Assembly (NCBI GenBank): GCA_028714615.1
Contig: JAQTMA010000117.1
Location: 1 to 12,518 of the forward strand
Direction of reading: 5' to 3'
Length of the DNA: 12,518 nt
DNA from: Anaerolineaceae bacterium
Lineage (GTDB): Bacteria; Chloroflexota; Anaerolineae; Anaerolineales; Anaerolineaceae
Shown piece by piece: positions 1 to 6,575 of the stretch; positions within the stretch are counted from its first letter, which is position 1; the number at the start of each line of letters is the position of its first letter. The translations under genes were made by a program, and so were the position numbers. The notes below the pieces were generated by a model, which was not told the DNA's origin, ran no database searches, and saw nothing but the letters and a program-made list of their open reading frames with translations.

Positions 1-144
1 AAAGTACGCTTTGTCGATGCACCCCTCCTTGAAATTTCCTCCAGTCAAATCCGCTATCGGATTCGAACCGGGAAGCCTTTTCGTTATTACCTACCGCCGC
101 CGGTCTACGATTTAGTCATTGCCGGTGGTTTGTACCAGGATTAA
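1..144 (+). CDS. nadD: nicotinate-nucleotide adenylyltransferase, C-terminal end (partial)
   Basis: The reading frame is open from base 1 and ends in TAA at 142-144, giving the last 47 residues of a protein whose start lies outside the window. The fragment contains EISSSQIRYRIRTGKPFRYY followed by LPPPVYDLVIAGGLY. This matches the end of NadD/NadM-type nucleotidyltransferases, where an ISST-x-IR signature is followed by a G-[KR]-x-[IFV]-[RK]-Y-x-[VL]-P segment and a terminal tyrosine-containing helix. NadD transfers AMP from ATP to nicotinate mononucleotide, making deamido-NAD in cytosolic NAD biosynthesis. The signature residues seen are S-S-x-x-I-R and the Y-Y-L-P stretch. The next gene starts 25 bases downstream on the same strand, so the two may be co-transcribed. 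Only the tail is visible, so a related cytidylyltransferase-like enzyme is possible but less likely. Confidence 0.8.
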   Translation, partial: KVRFVDAPLLEISSSQIRYRIRTGKPFRYYLPPPVYDLVIAGGLYQD

Positions 145-169
145 TTCTTTCATCCTTAAGGTTCACAAA

Positions 170-1375
170 ATGTCCATTCTCTTCGATCGGCTATTCACAG
201 CGATCGCCTTTAGCCATTTTTTTGTAGATATCCTCAACGGTCAACGTGGAGTTCTATTGGCTTACCTGAGTGTCCCCCTGGCGCTTTCCAACACGACCGT
301 CGGCCTGGTAAGCAGTATCTATATGATCTCGGCGGCGCTGGTACAACCTTTCTCAGGCTGGTTAACGGATCGGGTTGGGCCGCGGTGGTTGGTCTCGGGG
401 GGCGTCCTTTGGATGGGCGCCTTTTTTGTATTAGCACTGCTCATTCCTGGAAAAGTGGCATTAATCCTATTGGTGATCGCCAGCCTGGGTTCAGGTATGT
501 TTCACCCCGCCGGATCGATGCAGTCTACCTTACTGGGGCGTACCCGCTTTTCCGGACGTGAGGGAACGACCGCCTCGATCTTTTTCTTTGTTGGCCAATC
601 GGGATATGCGCTCGGGCCATTGTTGGGGGGACCACTCCTGGCATTATGGGGGCCACCCGGGCTCGTCCTGATTGTCGCTTTGTGCTTGCCTGTCAGCGTC
701 TACGGCAATTGGCAATTACGCTACCCAATCCGCCCTCCAGAGATCACGCTTAACAAGCCCTCGATGCTTCAGAGTAGTTGGACCTCCCTGAAGGGACAGG
801 GGCGGGTAGTGACTGCCTTGTTGCTGGTAGCAACCGGCCAATCGTGGATCCAACAGAACCTCCAAACCTTCGTGCCCAAGTATTTGAACGACCTCGGTCA
901 GGGACCGGGTGTGTATGGGATTATGGCAGCACTGTATATGTTTGGTTCTGCGATTGGTAACGTCATCGGTGGGTATACCGGCGACCGGATCGGGCAGCGT
1001 ACGGTTATTCTCACAGGCATGGCTTTACTAGGCGCCCCGCTTTGGGTGATAACCATGATTGGATATTCGCCCTGGCTGTTTTTGATGATTCCCCTGGCTG
1101 GCATATTTAGCGGCGCTGCCTATACTGCCATTTTCACCACTTCACAGCGACTTATCCCAGGCGCGACCGGGCTGGCCGCCGGTCTGGCTTTGAGCTTTAT
1201 GTTCTCGAGCGGATCGATTGGAGTATTATTGAGTGGGTGGGTGGCCGATCTGGCAGGTTTTACACCGGTATTTACCATGAGTGCAATCCTGGCATTATTA
1301 AGTTGTATTTTGGCCTGGGGATTGAAGCCTGATCGACCAGTAGAAAAATCCGAGACACGCCTTGTGGAATCGTAG
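170..1375 (+). CDS. MFS transporter, fosmidomycin-resistance (Fsr)-like
   Basis: This is a 401-residue polytopic inner-membrane protein with about 12 hydrophobic segments, the usual length for the major facilitator superfamily. Residues 63-72 (GWLTDRVGPR) are the loop 2-3 motif A, with a second copy at about 268-276 (GYTGDRIGQR) between the two halves. HFFVD at 16-20 and GSGMFHP at 107-113 resemble the Fsr subgroup, which exports fosmidomycin and other small molecules. The real substrate cannot be read from sequence. The frame is open back to a TTG at 119, but I chose ATG 170: AAGG at 158-161 lies 8 bases upstream, and the earlier start would overlap nadD and add a non-hydrophobic tail. The gene sits 25 bases after nadD. 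Its TAG stop at 1373-1375 directly adjoins a GC-rich palindrome. Confidence 0.88.
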   Translation: MSILFDRLFTAIAFSHFFVDILNGQRGVLLAYLSVPLALSNTTVGLVSSIYMISAALVQPFSGWLTDRVGPRWLVSGGVLWMGAFFVLALLIPGKVALILLVIASLGSGMFHPAGSMQSTLLGRTRFSGREGTTASIFFFVGQSGYALGPLLGGPLLALWGPPGLVLIVALCLPVSVYGNWQLRYPIRPPEITLNKPSMLQSSWTSLKGQGRVVTALLLVATGQSWIQQNLQTFVPKYLNDLGQGPGVYGIMAALYMFGSAIGNVIGGYTGDRIGQRTVILTGMALLGAPLWVITMIGYSPWLFLMIPLAGIFSGAAYTAIFTTSQRLIPGATGLAAGLALSFMFSSGSIGVLLSGWVADLAGFTPVFTMSAILALLSCILAWGLKPDRPVEKSETRLVES

Positions 1376-1397
1376 AGGCGGGTCTCAGACCCGCCCC
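1373..1397. repeat. GC-rich palindrome at the convergent junction, possible dispersed repeat
   Basis: GGCGGGTCT (1377-1385) and AGACCCGCC (1387-1395) are perfect inverted copies around a single central C. They would fold as a 7-8 bp GC-rich stem with a 3-5 base loop. The element lies between the transporter (+) and the lipoprotein gene (-), so it could slow or stop transcription from both sides. Neither flank has a T tract, so it is not a canonical intrinsic terminator. The transporter's TAG stop forms the left border of the element. Confidence 0.55.
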
Positions 1398-1429
1398 GAC
1401 AGGAAGTCGCGCCGTTTGAAACACCGCGA

Positions 1430-2299
1430 TTACCTCTGGACAAGAATTAAATTACCCACACCTCCAGTAACGTCAATGGTCAATTGTTGCGCGCCACCGG
1501 TCGTCTCATAGGTCGATCCACTCGTGCTCCAAGTACCTTGTGTGTCGACGTTGGTCAGAGCACCCGAGTTTGTGATTTTGGCTGCGGTACCTTTTGGAAT
1601 GATGATGGTGATCTGGCTGACGCCGCTTTTGATCGATACATTCGAGTCCTGCTTCAGCTCACCCGAAAAATCCAGGATATAGTTGCCTGCACCGCTCTCG
1701 AACGTCATCGAAGTAAAATTGGCGTTAGCCAGGTTATACAAATTAACCTGGGATGCACCGGTTTTATAGGTGAACTTATCCATTATGATGGGGTTTGCCT
1801 GGTCGAAATGCACGGCCGAGGCGGAAGCTCCATCCGTGATGCTGAGCGCATGTAACCGCAAACCACCCAGGTTCAACGCGCCTTTGTACGCTCCGGCGGT
1901 AACACGCAGGTCAAGATCCACTTTGTTACTTAATTTTAGTTGCCAATCATTGACGGCTTCTGTGGGGATCGAAATATTATCCGTTCGTTCCTGGTGGATG
2001 TTGAGTTGGTTACCGTTTCGGGTTACGCTTGGTTTCCAACCTGCGATGTTATAGCGGACCGTTCCATCGACCAGTCCGGTGGCGCCGGAATCCAAACCCA
2101 GTGTACCAGCTCCCATAGCGATGTCGACAGTTTCGACGTCGCTGGCGGTTGGGAGGGCTTCATTGATGGTAAAGGTTTCTGTCGGGCCGGTTTTCACGTT
2201 TATATTTGGAATGGAAAATTTAGGTAGATTCGCGGTGAATGAACAGGCGACACTGGTGATTAATAGGATAATTAGGACGATAAGGATTGGACGTTTCAT
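1430..2299 (-). CDS. toast-rack domain lipoprotein
   Basis: This is a 289-residue exported protein. Residues 1-18 are a basic-hydrophobic signal sequence ending TSVA before Cys19. That fits a relaxed lipobox, so the mature protein is probably lipid-anchored outside the membrane. After a Pro-rich linker, residues 58-90 (IAMGAGTLGLDSGATGLVDG, then VRYNIAGWKP) look like the N-terminal toast-rack domain. The rest is beta-rich with repeated short strands. Residues 202-236 (ESGAGNYILDFSG, SGVSQITIIIPKG) resemble the LiaF-like/DUF4097 C-terminal beta fold of envelope-stress sensors. It has no catalytic motif and probably acts as a surface scaffold or sensor. The ATG at 2299 has a GAGGAGAG ribosome site just upstream. 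It lies 82 bases after the bactofilin-like gene in the sigma-factor cluster and may also have its own promoter. Confidence 0.75.
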   Translation of the reverse strand: MKRPILIVLIILLITSVACSFTANLPKFSIPNINVKTGPTETFTINEALPTASDVETVDIAMGAGTLGLDSGATGLVDGTVRYNIAGWKPSVTRNGNQLNIHQERTDNISIPTEAVNDWQLKLSNKVDLDLRVTAGAYKGALNLGGLRLHALSITDGASASAVHFDQANPIIMDKFTYKTGASQVNLYNLANANFTSMTFESGAGNYILDFSGELKQDSNVSIKSGVSQITIIIPKGTAAKITNSGALTNVDTQGTWSTSGSTYETTGGAQQLTIDVTGGVGNLILVQR

Positions 2300-2315
2300 T
2301 ATTCTCTCCTCTTGC

Positions 2316-2331
2316 GGATTAGATCTGATCC
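2316..2331. repeat. imperfect palindrome upstream of the toast-rack gene
   Basis: GGATTAGATCTGATCC is a 16-base near-palindrome: GGAT/ATCC arms around an AGATCT core, with one mismatched pair. It lies between the candidate -10 box (2339-2344) and the ribosome site of the toast-rack gene, where an operator could sit. It is short enough to be chance, and no regulator is known. Confidence 0.2.
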
Positions 2332-2338
2332 AGGAGTG

Positions 2339-2367
2339 CTTGTAACACCCCTATTAGTATATATCAA
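2339..2367 (-). promoter_or_regulatory. candidate internal promoter for the toast-rack gene
   Basis: Read on the minus strand, TTGATA (2367-2362; 5 of 6 match to the -35 consensus) is followed after exactly 17 bases by TACAAG (2344-2339; 4 of 6 match to the -10). It lies in the 82-base gap between the bactofilin-like gene and the toast-rack gene, a locally AT-rich patch. It would let the lipoprotein be made independently of the ECF sigma factor. This is a consensus match only. Confidence 0.35.
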
Positions 2368-2381
2368 GATGATCTTCTAGT

Positions 2382-3461
2382 TTACGCCTGGTCAGATGGG
2401 GGAATTTGTGGACCGGGCTCAGGTGATGTAGCTGGTTCAAAATGAGGTGCAGGCGGGATAGGCGCTGATCGGGGTGAGTAATCTCCTGGTGAGGAGGGGG
2501 CGACAGGATAAGCTGGTGTGGTGGGATACGGAATGGTCCCGAAACGGGTCAGGATAACGCCTCCCAAACCAAGCATTGATACCAGGGCGGAACCGACCCA
2601 ACCAACGCATGGGACGACGTTCATTGCCCCAGCTACCAGGCTGATGACGAAGGTGCCGATGCCGGCTGAAACGGCTAACGGCCACCCGCCTTTGAACATT
2701 TGTGCAATCCGTTTACCGACCTCGGTGCCAACCGCGATCCACCCGAATAAACCGGCGATGATGAGCAGGAACACAGCCAGCAAACTGACGGGGATCAGCA
2801 GGATGGTGATTGCCAGGACGACGACCAGAATGGGGGCGATGATCACCGTCAACAAGCCCAGACCTCCCGCAGTGACGGGTTCAGCCAAAATCGACTGTCC
2901 GATTCGCTCGGTGGGATTCGGCAGAAACAGAACCAGAAGCATGGCCAGGGCAGCCAGCGCTAGTGTACGAAAGAAGAACCAGAGCACGTCTACCAGGGGT
3001 TTAAACGTATCTCCAAGTCGAAATGCCGGAGTAACCTCCGGGACATTGACCTGAAAGGGACCCTGGAAACCATTGATCACTTTGCCCATGATGCGCGTGT
3101 TAGCACCCCGGTGAAGCGCTGCTCCCATTGTGGTGACATCTCCTTGTACGACGGCAGTGTCCCCAAGGAAGATACTGCCGCCCAAGGCGCTGACATTTCC
3201 ATTTACCTGGCCATCGATACTGAGCGATCCGCCCGCCAGAACAACATCTCCAGTAACGGTGGCATTTTTTTCCACCGTAGCAGAGCCGCCAAAAACGGCA
3301 AGATTACCGTCCAGGGTGTCATTACTCGCCAGGGTATAGGTACCTCCAAAGACGACTTTGTCAGCTTGCGGGGGCGTTCCCGGATTGCTGGCCAGAACGG
3401 TGGTTGGGAGGACTAACATGGCCAGGACCACCAGTAGGATAACTTTAATTGAAGACTTCAT
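2382..3461 (-). CDS. bactofilin-like polymer-forming integral membrane protein
   Basis: This 359-residue protein has four parts. Residues 1-24 are a signal peptide (cleavage after VLA). Residues about 35-130 are a right-handed beta-helix-like region with repeats of about 17-19 residues starting G-[ND]-[LV] (GNLAVFGGSATV, GDVVLAGGSLSI, GNVSALGGSIFL, GDVTTMGAALHR), the pattern of bactofilin/DUF583 polymer-forming domains. Residues about 155-307 hold four to five hydrophobic membrane segments. Residues about 311-359 are a Pro/Ser-rich hydrophilic tail. The signal peptide suggests that the beta-helix is extracytoplasmic, unlike cytosolic bactofilins. It probably forms or anchors a surface layer of repeats, but no enzymatic role is visible. 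The ATG at 3461 overlaps the end of the anti-sigma gene by 17 bases, with GAGGAG (3472-3467) upstream, so translation is probably coupled. Confidence 0.8.
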   Translation of the reverse strand: MKSSIKVILLVVLAMLVLPTTVLASNPGTPPQADKVVFGGTYTLASNDTLDGNLAVFGGSATVEKNATVTGDVVLAGGSLSIDGQVNGNVSALGGSIFLGDTAVVQGDVTTMGAALHRGANTRIMGKVINGFQGPFQVNVPEVTPAFRLGDTFKPLVDVLWFFFRTLALAALAMLLVLFLPNPTERIGQSILAEPVTAGGLGLLTVIIAPILVVVLAITILLIPVSLLAVFLLIIAGLFGWIAVGTEVGKRIAQMFKGGWPLAVSAGIGTFVISLVAGAMNVVPCVGWVGSALVSMLGLGGVILTRFGTIPYPTTPAYPVAPSSPGDYSPRSAPIPPAPHFEPATSPEPGPQIPPSDQA

Positions 3462-3996
3462 TTTGACTCCTCTTGAATTTTGGCAGACGCCAAATAAAAG
3501 CGAACCAGATTACACTCCAGACAGCCACGCTCATACTCACGATCATCCAGAGCAAGACCGGAATTCCCAGAGGGACATGGGTGAAGATTGCCCCAAGGAC
3601 CGCCTGGATGTCCTGGAAGCTGCCGAGCAGCAGGCTGGTGCTGTGAAGTAGCGTAGAGATCATTTTAATTGGAGTGGATAACCCTCCAACCTGAGGTAGA
3701 GCCAGCCCGAGGAGAGTTGCGAAGGATCCGCTGATGCATAGCAATAATACGATCCAGGTGATGTGGCGGTGTTGTGCAGTGCGCCGTTGTAGCTGGCGGG
3801 CTTGCCAACGTTGGGCAAAACCTGGGGTAGGCGCCACTTCGGGTATAACTCGGAGAACGTTTGCAAGAGACTGCCAGGCGTCCGCGAGCTGTTGGCAGGC
3901 CTCGCAAGAACTCAAGTGCTCCTCAAGCCGCATTTGCTGCTCTGGGGAAAGAGGTTCGTCCGAGAGCAGCCACTCTTCATAAGGCAGATGGTTCAT
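3445..3996 (-). CDS. zinc-finger anti-sigma factor (ZAS/zf-HC2), membrane-bound
   Basis: This 183-residue protein probably holds its partner ECF sigma factor inactive at the membrane. The N-terminal cytosolic part has His27-x3-Cys31-x2-Cys34 (EEHLSSCEACQQL), the zinc-binding signature of ZAS anti-sigma domains. Hydrophobic segments at about 79-101 and 142-168 should span the membrane, and the stretch between them (about 107-140) is also apolar. The frame extends upstream to 4044, but I chose ATG 3996. Its ATG overlaps the sigma factor's TGA in an ATGA junction, and AGGAGG lies 5 bases before it, inside the sigma gene. This is a textbook coupled sigma/anti-sigma pair. Its own 3' end overlaps the next gene by 17 bases. 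The inducing signal is not visible. The small extracytoplasmic loop suggests an envelope cue. Confidence 0.85.
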   Translation of the reverse strand: MNHLPYEEWLLSDEPLSPEQQMRLEEHLSSCEACQQLADAWQSLANVLRVIPEVAPTPGFAQRWQARQLQRRTAQHRHITWIVLLLCISGSFATLLGLALPQVGGLSTPIKMISTLLHSTSLLLGSFQDIQAVLGAIFTHVPLGIPVLLWMIVSMSVAVWSVIWFAFIWRLPKFKRSQNEVFN

Positions 3997-4571
3997 GGGA
4001 CCTCCTCTCTGGATCCAACAGGTTGAGCTTGTTGCTCTAGCCATAAATGGGCAAGCTCCCGGCGAGCACGATGCATCCGACTTTTCACAGCGCTAACAGT
4101 CAATGAAAGCATAGCTCCTATCTCCTCATCGGGTACGTCATACCAGTACCGTAAAATAATAGCCGCGCGATCCTGGGGACCCAGGTGTTCCAGCAGAGCG
4201 CGCATATTGCGCTGTTCTTCCGTCTGAGTAGCGTATGTCTCTGGGTTCGGGAGATGATCGGGGATCGTCTCTTCGGGGAGCACATCTATTGGCAGGGCAT
4301 CGATCCGTTTGCGGCGCAACTGGTCGATACAATAGTGCGCAGCAATGGAAAGCAGCCAGGTAGCAAAAGAGCGCTCCGGATTGTAACGCCGGAGATTTTG
4401 GTAGGCTCGCAGGAATGTCTCCTGGGCAGCATCCTCCGCATCTCCGGCATCGCCGGTCATTCGGTAACAGAGGTTGAAAACGGGCCTTTGATACATATCC
4501 ACCAGGTGGCTGAAGGCTTCATCGTCTCCTTTGAGGGAACGAGATAGCCATTCGCTCTCTTTGCTATCCAC
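3993..4571 (-). CDS. ECF-type RNA polymerase sigma factor (sigma-70 family)
   Basis: This is a 192-residue, two-domain sigma factor. Region 2 covers about residues 20-88, with DAEDAAQETFLRAY at 44-57 (the region 2.2 core that contacts polymerase) and FATWLLSIAAHYCIDQLRRK at 69-88 (-10 recognition). Region 4 covers about 118-172 with the helix-turn-helix EEIGAMLSLTVSAVKSRMHR (-35 recognition). Region 3 is absent, as in ECF sigma factors. The start is GTG at 4571, supported by AGGAGC (4582-4577) 5 bases upstream. No ATG occurs before residue 26, which is inside region 2. It ends in an ATGA overlap with the anti-sigma gene and heads a four-gene same-strand cluster encoding two envelope proteins, which are its likely targets. 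Self-activation is typical of the family but not proven here. Confidence 0.93.
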   Translation of the reverse strand: MDSKESEWLSRSLKGDDEAFSHLVDMYQRPVFNLCYRMTGDAGDAEDAAQETFLRAYQNLRRYNPERSFATWLLSIAAHYCIDQLRRKRIDALPIDVLPEETIPDHLPNPETYATQTEEQRNMRALLEHLGPQDRAAIILRYWYDVPDEEIGAMLSLTVSAVKSRMHRARRELAHLWLEQQAQPVGSREEVP

Positions 4572-4603
4572 TGATCGCTCCTATTCGGATCGTTCTAGAT
4601 TCA

Positions 4604-4630
4604 TATACGCAAAGTACGGTTGAAGGTTGC
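4604..4630 (-). promoter_or_regulatory. candidate ECF-type autoregulated promoter
   Basis: Upstream of the sigma gene on the minus strand, GCAACC (4630-4625) could serve as an AAC-type -35 element. It is followed after 15 bases by CGTATA (4609-4604), which contains the CGT core common in ECF -10 elements. Spacing from the GTG start is about 33 bases. The match is weak, and the proposal rests mainly on the expectation that ECF factors drive their own operon. Confidence 0.25.
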
Positions 4631-4705
4631 GTAGAATACTGGTTCATCGAAGGTCGCCGTGGAAGATTCACGAAATCTTGATGTCGATGTGGCTTCAAGG
4701 TCAAT

Positions 4706-4711
4706 TATAAT
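4706..4711 (+). promoter_or_regulatory. candidate -10 box for galT
   Basis: A perfect TATAAT lies 32 bases before the chosen galT ATG. It would start transcription near 4718 and give a 25-base leader carrying the GGAG ribosome site. The -35 region is poor: TTGATG at 4679-4684 is 21 bases away, too far. The box argues against the upstream in-frame GTG at 4659 as the galT start. Confidence 0.4.
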
Positions 4712-4742
4712 GGGAGCTAATCCGTTCATTGGAGCGCTTTTG

Positions 4743-5780
4743 ATGACATTCACATCCCCACACCGGCGTTATAACCCCCTCAATGGGGATTGGGTATTGG
4801 TCTCCCCGCATCGCGCGCAACGACCGTGGTTGGGTGCGGTCGAAAGATCAGTCCTTGAAGAAGTCCCCACATATGACCCGCAGTGTTATTTGTGCCCTGG
4901 GAACCAGCGCGCGAATGGGATCCATAATCCACAATATGGATCCACATTCGTTTTCAACAACGATTTTTCCGCTCTGCTGCCGCCTACGCCAGGTGAAATC
5001 CCCTCTGTAGCCATTAATGGCCCTTTCAATGCAGTAACCGAAGCCGGTGTGTGCCGGGTGGTATGCTTTTCCCCGAGTCACAACCTGACCCTGCCGGAAC
5101 TCAACCAGTCAGCGGTGGAAAAGGTGGTCCGGACCTGGACAGATCAGGTCCGCGAGTTAAATGCCCTTGATTATATTTCTTATGTGCAAGTCTTTGAAAA
5201 CCGGGGTGAGATGATGGGGGCATCCAATCCACACCCGCACAGCCAGATCTGGGCTTCCCAGAGCATCCCCAATGAAGTCGAGAAAGAATTGCAGATGCAA
5301 GCCCGCTATCAGAATGAGCATGGCGTTTGCTTATTATGTACATACCTGGCGGCTGAAAAGGAGCGCGGAGAACGGATCGTTGCCGCCAATGACCAGTTTA
5401 CCGCTCTGGTGCCTTACTGGGCGGTCTGGCCCTTTGAACTGTTGGTGATCTCGCATCGGCATTACGGCTCATTTGTAGAGATGGATGGAGATGAAACGGC
5501 TGGTCTCGCGGATATCTTGCGCCAGGTGACCACCCGCTACGACAATCTGTTTACGACCTCGTTCCCCTATTCGATGGGATTCCACCAATTACCCGGTAGG
5601 GGTGGTCCATTCCCGCAGATGCATTTTCACGCACACTACTACCCACCCTTATTGCGCTCAGCCAGTGTACGGAAGTTCATGGTGGGTTACGAGCTGCTCG
5701 CCCAACCCCAACGCGACATCACTCCCGAATCTGCCGCCGAACGCCTGCGCGAGCTGTCATCCGTCCACTATAAAGCCTGA
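4743..5780 (+). CDS. galT: galactose-1-phosphate uridylyltransferase
   Basis: GalT is a 345-residue cytosolic Leloir-pathway enzyme that swaps UMP between UDP-glucose and galactose-1-phosphate through a uridylyl-histidine intermediate. The sequence follows E. coli-type GalT throughout: PHRRYNPLNGDWVLVSPHRA at 6-25, Cys48-x2-Cys51 and His113 (zinc site, with His164), and NPHPHSQIW at 162-170 holding nucleophile His166. His281, His296 and His298 correspond to iron-site residues, and LRSASVRKFMVGYELL is at 304-319. The numbering matches E. coli's His164/His166. I chose ATG 4743 over GTG 4659: GGAG lies 8 bases upstream, family members start just before PHRRYNP, and a TATAAT box falls between the two candidates. 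Ser167 replaces the Gly or Cys of familiar relatives, and a second CxxC occurs at 196-199. No galK or galE is nearby. It converges on the next gene with 8 bases between the stops. Confidence 0.95.
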   Translation: MTFTSPHRRYNPLNGDWVLVSPHRAQRPWLGAVERSVLEEVPTYDPQCYLCPGNQRANGIHNPQYGSTFVFNNDFSALLPPTPGEIPSVAINGPFNAVTEAGVCRVVCFSPSHNLTLPELNQSAVEKVVRTWTDQVRELNALDYISYVQVFENRGEMMGASNPHPHSQIWASQSIPNEVEKELQMQARYQNEHGVCLLCTYLAAEKERGERIVAANDQFTALVPYWAVWPFELLVISHRHYGSFVEMDGDETAGLADILRQVTTRYDNLFTTSFPYSMGFHQLPGRGGPFPQMHFHAHYYPPLLRSASVRKFMVGYELLAQPQRDITPESAAERLRELSSVHYKA

Positions 5781-5788
5781 TCCATCCA

Positions 5789-6424
5789 TTAAAAAACCAT
5801 CTCTTCTTTTCCCGAGAGCTTCTCCTGGATCCGCTTCACAACCAGGTCAAGGTGTTCGCTTTGGTGAACGAAATCCAGGTCATCGGTCCTTAATGTCAAC
5901 ACGGGGCATAGGTCGAAGGTTTTCATCCAATCATCGTAGAATGAATCCAGTAATTCCAGATATTCCGAGCTGATCCCGGATTCGATGTTGCGTGCACGCC
6001 GCCGAATTCGATCAACCAATACCGCGACGGGAGCCTTCAGGTAAACCAACAACGAAGGAGCAGGAAGGTTGGTCACGATCAGTTCGAATACCCGGCGGTA
6101 GGAATGGTAGTCCAGGTCAGACAGGTTGCCCATGTGATTCAACGCCCGGGCGAAGATGTAGGCGTCTTCGTAGATACTACGATCGATAATGGCAGAACGG
6201 GGATCCTGCCACAAGTCCAGGTGTTGTTGCGCCCGGTGCCCCAAGAAATAAATTTGTAAATGGAAGGACCATTTACGCATATCCTCGTAGAAATCGGGCA
6301 GGTAAGGGTTATCCGCTACGGATTCGTACGCTGTGCACCAACCCAGTCGCTCACCAATACGTTCAGTGAGCGAGGTTTTCCCTGAGCCAATGTTACCGGC
6401 GACGAGGATGAGGCGTTTTGGCAT
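5789..6424 (-). CDS. deoxynucleoside kinase (dGK/dCK/dAK family)
   Basis: This 211-residue cytosolic kinase phosphorylates deoxynucleosides to monophosphates for dNTP salvage. Visible motifs are the P-loop GNIGSGKT at 10-17, YESVADNPYL at 33-42 with the substrate-contacting Glu34, DRSIYED at 81-87 (the DRS motif with catalytic and base-contacting residues), and the arginine-rich lid RIRRRARNIESG at 139-150. Length and motif order fit bacterial deoxyadenosine/deoxyguanosine kinases, but base specificity cannot be decided from sequence. The ATG at 6424 has AGGAGAG a few bases upstream. It is a single-gene unit, converging on galT and divergent from the kinase-psuG pair. A weak hairpin (GGGTG, CAAC loop, CACCC; 6446-6459) lies just upstream of its ribosome site. 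I found no convincing promoter. Confidence 0.88.
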   Translation of the reverse strand: MPKRLILVAGNIGSGKTSLTERIGERLGWCTAYESVADNPYLPDFYEDMRKWSFHLQIYFLGHRAQQHLDLWQDPRSAIIDRSIYEDAYIFARALNHMGNLSDLDYHSYRRVFELIVTNLPAPSLLVYLKAPVAVLVDRIRRRARNIESGISSEYLELLDSFYDDWMKTFDLCPVLTLRTDDLDFVHQSEHLDLVVKRIQEKLSGKEEMVF

Positions 6425-6546
6425 GTTTCTCTCCTGTTAACGTGGGGGTGCAACCACCCGAAAAACAAACGAGACCGTTGGGTTTTCTGGGACCGACAAT
6501 CGGACAGCGGAAATCACACTGCTGACCGGGGAGGTCAACCGGAGAC

Positions 6547-6575
6547 TTGAATTTTACACTATCTCTATGTAAAAT
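6547..6575 (+). promoter_or_regulatory. promoter overlapped by a palindromic operator-like site, upstream of the PfkB kinase and psuG
   Basis: TTGAAT (6547-6552) and TAAAAT (6570-6575) are separated by exactly 17 bases, matching the vegetative -35/-10 consensus at 4 and 5 of 6 positions. Transcription would begin near 6582, giving a leader of about 109 bases. An inverted repeat, ATTTTACA (6551-6558) and TGTAAAAT (6568-6575) with a 9-base spacer, covers the end of the -35 and all of the -10. A dimeric repressor bound there would block the promoter. The site is strikingly AT-rich within GC-rich surroundings. No regulator gene is adjacent. Confidence 0.5.

Noticed and set aside
119..169. TTG-started N-terminal extension of the MFS transporter
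   Set aside because: It overlaps the nadD coding end and lacks a ribosome site. ATG 170 has AAGG at good spacing.
2518..3054. 178-residue open frame on the + strand inside the bactofilin-like gene
   Set aside because: It is antisense to a gene with signal peptide, repeats and membrane segments. The translation is low-complexity Thr/Pro/Arg with no recognisable domain and no supporting ribosome site.
3997..4044. 16-residue extension of the anti-sigma factor into the sigma gene
   Set aside because: It would skip the strong AGGAGG site, while the ATGA junction at 3996-3993 is the typical arrangement.
4659..4742. GTG-started 28-residue extension of GalT
   Set aside because: It is absent from the family, and a TATAAT box lies inside it. 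ATG 4743 has GGAG at good spacing.
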